64,000 bases of DNA from Pseudomonadota bacterium (GTDB lineage Bacteria > Pseudomonadota > Gammaproteobacteria > Burkholderiales > JAJZUU01): contig JAJZUU010000011.1 in the NCBI GenBank assembly GCA_021848325.1, positions 1 through 64,000 on the forward strand, written 5' to 3'. Both the position numbers and the translations under genes were made by a program. Under the pieces are notes generated by a model, which was not told the DNA's origin, searched no databases, and saw only the letters and a list, made by a program, of their open reading frames with translations. How positions within the stretch are numbered: the stretch's first letter is position 1; every line of letters starts with the position of its first letter. This document shows positions 1 through 8,028 of this stretch, piece after piece.

Positions 1-158
1 CCGGTGTCGCAAGCCGCTTGTTGTGAATGACACAACGGCGCGACTTGCTTCGTGGCCTGTGCGCAAAGCAGTCACGGCAAATGTCCAAGTTATTGTTTCT
101 CGACGCCTTAGCGACGGCGGATCGCGCAAGACCGCCCGGGAAGGCGGCAACGAGGCCC

Positions 159-2246
159 ATGTCCGACTACGCTTCACAAGAATATTACCTCAATCGAGAG
201 CTGAGCCTGCTGGCGTTCAACGAGCGGGTGCTGGCGCAGGCGGAAGACCCCGCCAATCCCCTGCTCGAACGGTTGCGCTTCCTGTGCATCGTCAGCAGCA
301 ACATGGACGAGTTCTTCGAGATCAGGGTCGCCGGCCTCAAGGAGCAGATCAAGCTGAACGTGCTCCACGCGGGACCGGACGGCATGCCCCCGCGCCAGAT
401 ATTCACCCTTGTCAGCCGCAGCGCGCACGGGCTGGTGGAACGGCAGTACTATCTGTTCAACAAGGTGATCATCCCGGCGCTGGCGCAGGAGGAGATCCGC
501 TTCTTGCGGCGCACCCAGTGGAACGCCACCCAGGGCGAGTGGATCCGGTCCTACTTCTTCCGCGAGGTGATGCCGGTCCTCACCCCCATCGGCCTGGACC
601 CCGCCCACCCCTTTCCGCGAGTGCTGAACAAGAGCCTCAATTTCGCGGTGGAACTGGAAGGCAAGGACGCCTTCGGCCGCAACTCGGGCACAGCCATCGT
701 CCAGGCGCCCCGCGCCCTGCCCCGGGTCATCCGCCTGCCCCGGGACGTCGCCGAATGCGAAAACGGCTTCGTGTTCCTGTCCTCCATCCTGCACGCCCAT
801 GTGGGGGAGCTATTTTCCGGGATGCACGTGCTGGGTTGCTACCAGTTCCGGGTGACCCGCAACAGCGACCTGTTCGTGGACGACGAAGAGATCAAGAATC
901 TCCGGCTGGCGCTGCAGGGGGAGCTGCCTCACCGCCATTTCGGCAACGCGGTGCGCCTCGAAGTGGCGGACAACTGCTCCCGCGAGATGGCCAACTTCCT
1001 GCTGGACCAGTTCGGCCTGGGAGCGGACGACCTGTACCAGGTACACGGTCCGGTCAACCTGGTGCGGCTGATGCAGACGCCGGATTCGGTGGACCGCCCC
1101 GACCTCAAGTTCCGCCCCTTCCTGCCCGGCCTGCCCCCGGCCGTGGGCAAGGAGGGCGATATGTTCAAGGCCATCCGCAAACAGGACATCCTGCTGCACC
1201 ATCCCTACCAGTCCTTCAAGCCGGTGATCGACTTCATTCGCCAGGCCGCGAGCGATCCCCTGGTGGTGGCCATCAAGCAGACCGTCTACCGCACCGGCAC
1301 CGACTCGGCGCTGATGGAGGCGCTCATCGCCGCCGCCCAGAGCGGCAAGGACGTGACCGTGGTGGTGGAACTGCTGGCGCGCTTCGACGAGGAGGCCAAC
1401 ATCAACTGGGCGGCCAAGTTGGAAGAGGCGGGCGCCCATGTGGTGTACGGCGTGGTCGGCTACAAGACCCACGCCAAGATGGCCCTGGTGGTGCGGCGCG
1501 AGGAGGACCGTCTGCGCAGGTACGTGCACCTGGGGACCGGCAACTACCATCCGCGGACCACCAAGTTGTACACGGATTTCGGACTATTCACCTGCAATGA
1601 CGAGATGTGCAACGACGTCAACGACGTGTTCGGACAACTCACCGGGCTGGGCAAGGCGGGCCAGCTCAGACATCTGTGGCAGTCCCCGTTCAGCCTCCAC
1701 GAGCAGTTGGTCAAGGCGATCCGCAACGAGACCAGGCACGCCCGCGCCGGACGGCGGGCGTCGATCATCGCCAAGATGAATTCGCTGCTGGAGCCGCGGA
1801 TTATCGCCGCCCTCTACGAGGCCTCCAGCGCCGGGGTCAAGATCGATCTCATCGTGCGCGGGGTGTGCGCGTTGCGCCCCGGCATCGCCGGGGTATCGGA
1901 AAACATCCGGGTGCGCTCGATCGTGGGCAGATTCCTCGAACACTCGCGGATCTTCTATTTTTACAACGATGGCCGCCAGGACGTCTATCTGTCCAGCGCC
2001 GACTGGATGGACCGCAACTTCTTCCGGCGCATCGAGGCATGCTTTCCGGTGCTGGACCCGCGGCTGAAAAAGCGGGTCGTCAGCGAAGGATTGAAGCCCT
2101 GCCTAAGAGACAATTGCCAGGCCTGGGAGATGGACGCCGCGGGCAACTATCGCCGCAAGACGCCGCGGCGCGGCAAGCCCTACAGCGCCCAGGGCCGCCT
2201 GCTGGAAATCCTCGCCAACGTCGCCCCGGGCGGCCAGGGCGCATAA
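159..2246 (+). CDS. ppk1: Polyphosphate kinase 1
   Basis: Translation YYLNRELSLLAFNERVLAQAEDPANPLLERLRFLCIVSSNMDEFFEIRV is typical of Ppk1. ATG at 159 (MSDYASQEYYLN) is a more likely start than the ORF start at 27. Confidence 0.95.
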   Translation: MSDYASQEYYLNRELSLLAFNERVLAQAEDPANPLLERLRFLCIVSSNMDEFFEIRVAGLKEQIKLNVLHAGPDGMPPRQIFTLVSRSAHGLVERQYYLFNKVIIPALAQEEIRFLRRTQWNATQGEWIRSYFFREVMPVLTPIGLDPAHPFPRVLNKSLNFAVELEGKDAFGRNSGTAIVQAPRALPRVIRLPRDVAECENGFVFLSSILHAHVGELFSGMHVLGCYQFRVTRNSDLFVDDEEIKNLRLALQGELPHRHFGNAVRLEVADNCSREMANFLLDQFGLGADDLYQVHGPVNLVRLMQTPDSVDRPDLKFRPFLPGLPPAVGKEGDMFKAIRKQDILLHHPYQSFKPVIDFIRQAASDPLVVAIKQTVYRTGTDSALMEALIAAAQSGKDVTVVVELLARFDEEANINWAAKLEEAGAHVVYGVVGYKTHAKMALVVRREEDRLRRYVHLGTGNYHPRTTKLYTDFGLFTCNDEMCNDVNDVFGQLTGLGKAGQLRHLWQSPFSLHEQLVKAIRNETRHARAGRRASIIAKMNSLLEPRIIAALYEASSAGVKIDLIVRGVCALRPGIAGVSENIRVRSIVGRFLEHSRIFYFYNDGRQDVYLSSADWMDRNFFRRIEACFPVLDPRLKKRVVSEGLKPCLRDNCQAWEMDAAGNYRRKTPRRGKPYSAQGRLLEILANVAPGGQGA

Positions 2247-2428
2247 CGCCGAAGGCACGGAAAGCCTCGGCCGCGGCGGGTCATAATAGCGTCACAATAC
2301 CCTGCTAAGCTCGCGCGGCACGGTAAAAAAAACCGCCTTTTGTGGGACCCTTCGAACGCCGCCGCTCTGGAACCGCGCAATGGAGGCGCCTTTCCCACCC
2401 ACGGCGGAACAACAAGGAACCCCGGAAA

Positions 2429-4255
2429 ATGCTGCTGCACCTGCAAGAAATCATCGAGCAAAGACTCCTCTCCGCGATTTTCCAGCCGATCATCTCCATG
2501 ACCAGCGCCAAGATCGTGGGTTACGAGGGACTGATTCGCGGTCCCTCCGACAGCCCCCTGCACTCTCCCGTCAATCTGTTCAAGGCCGCGCGGCTGCACG
2601 GCCTGTCGCCGGAGGTGGAAAGACTGTGCCGCGAGGTCGTGCTGGAGACCTTCTCCGGGCTGGAACTCCCCGGGAAACTTTTCCTGAATGTCAGCCCGGA
2701 GTGCTTCACCCGGCCCGACTTCAGGCGGGGCGAGTCCCTGGGCCACCTGCGCAACGCGGCACTCACGCCGGACCGGGTCATTATCGAGCTGACCGAAAGC
2801 CACCCCACCTATGAGTACAACCTGTTGCGGGAGGCCGCCATGCACTACCGCAGCGAGGGGTTCGAGATCGCCATCGACGACCTGGGGGAGGGTTTTTCCA
2901 GCCTGCGCCTATGGTCCGAACTGGGGCCGGACTACGTGAAGATCGACCGGCATTTCGTCCAGAGCATCAACCAGGACCCGATCAAGCTGCAATTCGTCCG
3001 CTCCATCCAGCAACTGGCCGAAAATTGCGGGGCCCAGGTCATCGCCGAAGGGATCGAGACCCAGGCCGAGTTGATGATCATCAAGGACCTGGGCATCATG
3101 TTCGGCCAGGGCTACCATATCGCCCGGCCGAACAGCATCCCGGCCGTGTCCGTCTCTCCCGAGGTTAGCGATGCCCTGAGACAGCCGGGCATCACCGTCT
3201 ACCCCCACAGCAACGGCCTCAGCCACAAAACGCTCTCCGCCAGGAGGCTGTTGATCGAGGCGCCCCGCGTCACTCCGGACACACCCAACGAGGAGATCCA
3301 CCCGTTTTTCGCCGCATCGCCCGAGCTGCACGCAATAGCGGTGGTAAGGAAGGACGGCGTCCCGGTCGGCCTCATCAGCCGCCACCGGTTCATCGACGTC
3401 TTTTCCAAATTGTATTCCCGCGAGCTGTACGGGAAAAAACCCTGCTCCAAGTTCATGGACCCCGTCCCCCTCATCGTGGACAAGGGGATCAGCCTGCAGG
3501 AACTCAGCCACCTGGTGGTGGCCAGCGAAAGGCGTTATCTGTCCGACGGCTTCATTATCACAGACGGCGGAACCTACGCGGGCGTGGGCACCGGGCACGA
3601 CCTGATGCGGGAGATCACCCAGATGCAGATCAACGCCGCCCGCTACGCCAATCCGCTCACCCTGCTGCCCGGCAACGTGCCCATCAACGAACACATCGAC
3701 CGGCTGCTGCAAAGCCACGCCGCGTTCGCCGCCTGCTACTGCGACCTGGACCATTTCAAGCCGTTCAATGACCGCTACGGCTACCGCAAGGGGGACGACG
3801 CGATCCAGTTGACCGGCAAGATACTGGCCCAAATCTGCGATCACGAGCGGGATTTCATCGGCCACGTCGGCGGCGACGATTTCATTATCCTGTTCCAGAG
3901 CCCCGACTGGGAGGCACGCTGCCGGCTGGCCTTGGAGCAGTTCGGCCAAACAAGCCCCCGCTTCTTCAGCCGGGAGGACATCGAGCGCGGCGGATACTTC
4001 ACCGAAGACAGGCAGGGACAACAGGTATTTCATCCCCTGATGAGCCTGTCCATCGGGGCGGTGCGCATCGAGCCCGGGGCCTTCAATTCCCATCACGAGA
4101 TCTCCGCCGTGGCGGCGCAGGCCAAGAAACAGGCAAAACGGCAGCCCGGAAACAGCCTGTTCATCGATCAGCGCCGCTACTGTGCCCAGCCGAAGCAGAC
4201 ATGTGCCGCTCGCGGCTGCTATTCCACCACCCTGCTCGACAGAAAGCGCGGCTAA
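2429..4255 (+). CDS. EAL-CBS-GGDEF domain protein (c-di-GMP phosphodiesterase with variant GGDDF domain)
   Basis: EAL signatures: YEGLIRGP, LFLNVSPECF, IELTESHPT, IAIDDLGEGFSSL, VKIDRHFV, VIAEGIET. Middle CBS-like region. C-terminal HVGGDDFIILF. Confidence 0.9.
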   Translation: MLLHLQEIIEQRLLSAIFQPIISMTSAKIVGYEGLIRGPSDSPLHSPVNLFKAARLHGLSPEVERLCREVVLETFSGLELPGKLFLNVSPECFTRPDFRRGESLGHLRNAALTPDRVIIELTESHPTYEYNLLREAAMHYRSEGFEIAIDDLGEGFSSLRLWSELGPDYVKIDRHFVQSINQDPIKLQFVRSIQQLAENCGAQVIAEGIETQAELMIIKDLGIMFGQGYHIARPNSIPAVSVSPEVSDALRQPGITVYPHSNGLSHKTLSARRLLIEAPRVTPDTPNEEIHPFFAASPELHAIAVVRKDGVPVGLISRHRFIDVFSKLYSRELYGKKPCSKFMDPVPLIVDKGISLQELSHLVVASERRYLSDGFIITDGGTYAGVGTGHDLMREITQMQINAARYANPLTLLPGNVPINEHIDRLLQSHAAFAACYCDLDHFKPFNDRYGYRKGDDAIQLTGKILAQICDHERDFIGHVGGDDFIILFQSPDWEARCRLALEQFGQTSPRFFSREDIERGGYFTEDRQGQQVFHPLMSLSIGAVRIEPGAFNSHHEISAVAAQAKKQAKRQPGNSLFIDQRRYCAQPKQTCAARGCYSTTLLDRKRG

Positions 4256-4276
4256 CCCGGGAACATCAGGACGCTC

Positions 4277-5785
4277 TCAGGCGTATTTGGCGGTGACCAG
4301 CGCGAATTCGAGGCCGACCGTGGCCCACTCCCGGGATTCGGCCTGCAGGGCGGCTGCGGTCAGCGGGTATTGCTTGATCCAGCGCTTGTCCAGTTTGAGC
4401 CGGAATCCGTCTTGCAAACGCTGGATGTGCATCTCCGGCAAGACGAGATCCATGCGGCTGCGATACATGATCACCGCCAGCCGCAACGCCAGGATCGCCG
4501 CCCACTCATCCATTGCGGGAACCAGCCCCTGCACTTTGGCCAGCGAGCCCCGCTGCGCCCGCACCAGGACGCTCAGGCGCCCCTGCTCCATCTTGGAGAA
4601 GCCCGGCATGTCGGCATGTTCCAGGATGTAGGCGCCGTGTTTGTGGTACCCGCTGTGGGCGATGGAGATGCCGATTTCGTGCAGCCGCGCAGCCCAGGCC
4701 AGCCGCTGCCGGGCAGGTTCGTCGTCCGCTTCGCTCAACCGGGCGAGCAGCGCCGCGCTCAGTTGCTCGACCCGCGTGGCCTGCGCCGAATCCACCTGGT
4801 AGCGCCGCATCAGATGGTCCACCGTGGCATCCCGCATGTCCCGGTGATGGAAGCGGCCCACCAGGTCGTACAGCACCCCTTCCCGTAACGCCCCGCTGGC
4901 CACGGTCATGTGTTCCACCCCCAGTTCTGCGAAGATCGCTGCCATGATGGCGAATCCCCCGGGGATGACGGCCCGTCGCTCCTCCTTCAGCCCCGGCAGG
5001 TCCAGGCGCTTGCAGTCCCCCGCCTTGAGCAGCGCCTGACGCAACTTTTCCAGACCATCTGCGCTGATCCCGCCGTGGCCTCCTTGCTCCAGTATGTCGG
5101 CGAGCGCCCGGGCGGTGCCGGAGGAACCCACCGCCTCCCGCCAATGGCTGGCGGAAAATTCCGCCTCCACGGATTGCAGTTCCAGGCGCGCAGCGGTTTC
5201 CGCTGCCTGCATGGCCGCCTTGCTGATCTTTCCACCCGGGAAAAACCGCCTGCTGTGGCTTACGCACCCCATGTACAGGCTTTCCATCTTTCTGGGCTTG
5301 ATGCCGACGCCGATGATGAGCTCGGTCGATCCTCCCCCGATGTCCACCACCAACCGCTGTTCCCGGGAGGCGGGCAGGCTGTGCGCCACCCCCAAATAGA
5401 TCAGGCGCGCCTCCTCGCGTCCGGCGATGACCTCGATCGGGAAGCCCAGTGCCGCCTGCGCCTTCGCCAGAAACGCCGGTGCGTTTTTCGCCACCCGCAG
5501 GGTATTGGTGCCCACCGCCCTCACGGCGTGCGGGGCCAAGCCCCGCAGCCGCTCGCCGAACAGCTTGAGGCACTCGATGGCGCGCGCCTGGGAATCCGCA
5601 TCCAGCAGCTTGTCGGCGGTCAGCCCCGCCCCCAGCCGAACGTTTTGCCGCAGGGAATCGAGGGGATAGATATGGTCCTCGCTCACCCGCGCAACCTGCA
5701 GGCGAAAGCTGTTGGAGCCCAGGTCCACCGCTGCAATCGTCGAATATTCCTGCACTTCGCCTCCTACCCTTGAAGGGAGGGTCAT
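4277..5785 (-). CDS. ppx: Exopolyphosphatase, Ppx/GppA family
   Basis: IAAVDLGSNSFRLQVARV and VDIGGGSTELI motifs; C-terminal HD-like region. Start overlaps the stop of the upstream ABC-F gene (ATGA). Confidence 0.93.
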   Translation of the reverse strand: MTLPSRVGGEVQEYSTIAAVDLGSNSFRLQVARVSEDHIYPLDSLRQNVRLGAGLTADKLLDADSQARAIECLKLFGERLRGLAPHAVRAVGTNTLRVAKNAPAFLAKAQAALGFPIEVIAGREEARLIYLGVAHSLPASREQRLVVDIGGGSTELIIGVGIKPRKMESLYMGCVSHSRRFFPGGKISKAAMQAAETAARLELQSVEAEFSASHWREAVGSSGTARALADILEQGGHGGISADGLEKLRQALLKAGDCKRLDLPGLKEERRAVIPGGFAIMAAIFAELGVEHMTVASGALREGVLYDLVGRFHHRDMRDATVDHLMRRYQVDSAQATRVEQLSAALLARLSEADDEPARQRLAWAARLHEIGISIAHSGYHKHGAYILEHADMPGFSKMEQGRLSVLVRAQRGSLAKVQGLVPAMDEWAAILALRLAVIMYRSRMDLVLPEMHIQRLQDGFRLKLDKRWIKQYPLTAAALQAESREWATVGLEFALVTAKYA

Positions 5786-7680
5786 CCGGAAAGGGCCTCC
5801 AATTCCTCGCTACGGGCCAGCCACGCCTCTTCCGCCCGATGCAGGCGTTCGCTCGCCTCGGCTTGCCGCAGCAAGGCCTGTTGCAACGCCTCCTTGTTGT
5901 CCTCCCCATAGGTGTCGGGATCGGCCAGCAGGGCGTCCAATCGGGCCTTCTCTTGGGAAAGCTCGGCGATTTCGGCTTCCAGTTGCCGTACGACGGCCTG
6001 AATGGGCCGGCGCAGCGCAGCCAGCCGCCCGCGCTCCTCAGCTTCCAGGCGTTTGCGAAGCTTCCGTTGATCGGGACTCCCCTCCCGCCCGGACGCGTCT
6101 GCGGCCGAATCGCCGTCGCTCCCCTGGGTGCGCCAGCGGCGATAGTCTTCCAGGTCCCCGTCGAACGGGGATAGCCTGCCGTTTTCCAGCAGCAGAAAAC
6201 CGTCGGCGCAGACCCGCAGCAGATGGCGATCATGGGAAACCAGCACCATCGCCCCCTCGAACTCCTGCAAAGCGAGGCTCAGGGCGTGGCGCATATCCAG
6301 GTCCAGGTGGTTGGTGGGCTCGTCCAGCAGCAGCAGATTGGGCCGCTGCCACACCAGCAGCGCCAGCGCCAGGCGCGACCGCTCGCCCCCGGAAAAGCCG
6401 GAGATGGGATTCAACGCGACATCGCCGCGAAAACCGAAACCGCCGAGAAAATCCCTGAGCTCGGCCTCGCCCGCCTCCGGCTCGATCCGCTGCAGGTGCC
6501 GCAAGGGGCTGTCCTCCGGCCGCAACTGCTCCAGTTGGTGCTGGGCGAAATAGCCGATACGCAGCCCCTTCCCCTCGATCCGGCGGCCCTGTATCGGCAA
6601 CAGCCCCGCCAGCATCTTGATCAGGGTGGACTTGCCGGCGCCGTTGGCGCCCAGCAGGGCGAGCCGGGCCCCGGGCGCGAGGTCCAGGTCCACGGTTTGC
6701 AGCACCGTGTGGCCGCCGTAGCCGCCGCTCACCGCGTCCAGCCGCAGCAACGGACTGGGACAGGCAGGAGCGGAACGGAAACCGAAGCGGAACGGGGAGT
6801 CCACGTGGGCCGCCGTGATCAGTTCCATCCGCTGCAGCGCCTTGATGCGGCTCTGGGCCTGGCGCGCCTTGGTGGCCTTGGCGCGGAAGCGCTCGACGAA
6901 GGCATGCAGGTGGGCCACCTCCCGCTGCTGCTTGCTGAAGGCCGCGTCCTGAGACGCGAACTGGGCCGCGCGCTGCCGCTCGAAATCGGCGTAGTTCCCG
7001 GTGTAGAGCGACAGCCGCCGCTGGGCGAAATGGGCGATGGCGGTTACCGTGTTGTCCAGGAAGTCCCGGTCGTGGGAGATCACCAGCAGGGTCCCGGGAT
7101 AGGTCTTCAGCCATTGTTCCAGCCAGAACACGGCTTCCAGGTCCAGGTGGTTGGTGGGTTCGTCCAGCAGCAGCAGTTCGGAGCGGCACATCAGGGCCTG
7201 GGCCAGATTGAGGCGCATGCGCCAGCCGCCGGAAAATTCCAGCAGCGGCCTCTCCGCCTGCTCCGGGCGAAAGCCCAGCCCGTACAACAGGCGGGCGGCC
7301 CGGGCCCGGGCACCGTAGCCGTCCACCGCCTCGATCCGTTCGTGCAGATGGGCCAGCCGCTCCCCGTCCGCCGCCGCCTCGGCCGCCTGCAATTCGTGTT
7401 CCAGGCCCCGCAGTTCCCGGTCTCCGTCCATCACGTAATCGATGGCGGAGCGGTCCAGGGCCGGGGTTTCCTGCGCCACATGGGCGATCTCCAGCCGGGG
7501 CATCTCCAGTTCGCCGCGGTCCGGGTCGATCTCCCCGCGCAGCGCCGCGAACAGGGTCGATTTGCCGCAGCCGTTGGCGCCGCTGACGCCGATCTTCTGG
7601 CCGCCGTGAATGGTGAGGTCCGCCTCTTCCAGGAGCGCTTTGCCGCCCCTTTGCAAAGTAAGCTTGCGCAGGATGATCAT
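5782..7680 (-). CDS. ABC-F family ATP-binding protein (YheS/Uup-like)
   Basis: Two ATPase domains (GANGCGKSTLF, GANGAGKSTLIKML), each with an LLLDEPTNHLDL Walker B and no transmembrane domain. Start MIILRKLTLQRGGKALLEEADL at 7680. Confidence 0.93.
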   Translation of the reverse strand: MIILRKLTLQRGGKALLEEADLTIHGGQKIGVSGANGCGKSTLFAALRGEIDPDRGELEMPRLEIAHVAQETPALDRSAIDYVMDGDRELRGLEHELQAAEAAADGERLAHLHERIEAVDGYGARARAARLLYGLGFRPEQAERPLLEFSGGWRMRLNLAQALMCRSELLLLDEPTNHLDLEAVFWLEQWLKTYPGTLLVISHDRDFLDNTVTAIAHFAQRRLSLYTGNYADFERQRAAQFASQDAAFSKQQREVAHLHAFVERFRAKATKARQAQSRIKALQRMELITAAHVDSPFRFGFRSAPACPSPLLRLDAVSGGYGGHTVLQTVDLDLAPGARLALLGANGAGKSTLIKMLAGLLPIQGRRIEGKGLRIGYFAQHQLEQLRPEDSPLRHLQRIEPEAGEAELRDFLGGFGFRGDVALNPISGFSGGERSRLALALLVWQRPNLLLLDEPTNHLDLDMRHALSLALQEFEGAMVLVSHDRHLLRVCADGFLLLENGRLSPFDGDLEDYRRWRTQGSDGDSAADASGREGSPDQRKLRKRLEAEERGRLAALRRPIQAVVRQLEAEIAELSQEKARLDALLADPDTYGEDNKEALQQALLRQAEASERLHRAEEAWLARSEELEALSG

Positions 7681-7824
7681 GGGTGGGCATTCTACCAGAA
7701 GCGGCCGCCGAATCCCGCCCGTCCGACGCCGCTTCCGGCGCGAACTTTGGCGCGCCGCCGCTGTCCAGTGTGAGGACTGCCAGACTTCGCGTACCAATAG
7801 CCGAGCACAGAGGAGGACACAGGC

Positions 7825-8028
7825 ATGGCAACACGGACCTTTCCCGCATGGTTCCTGGCGGCGGCAATAACCGCCCTGGGAGGATGCAGCACCCTGCGGG
7901 CCCCCGCTTCCGTCGATTCGGAAACCGCGACCCAGCGCTTCGGGCCTTACTGCGAGCAGTTGGGCAACCTCAAGGGGACGCCCGAATACGCCGCTTGCGT
8001 GCGGCAAACGAGCACCACCTACCAATGA
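7825..8028 (+). CDS. Small predicted lipoprotein (67 aa)
   Basis: Signal peptide with lipobox (ALGGC); AGGAGG-like RBS upstream. Stop overlaps the ATG of the M16 peptidase (ATGA). Confidence 0.65.
   Translation: MATRTFPAWFLAAAITALGGCSTLRAPASVDSETATQRFGPYCEQLGNLKGTPEYAACVRQTSTTYQ

Noticed and set aside
4506-6233. 575-aa minus-strand ORF overlapping ppx and the ABC-F gene
   Set aside because: Alternative reading frame of two well-supported genes; Gly/Arg/Pro-rich composition.
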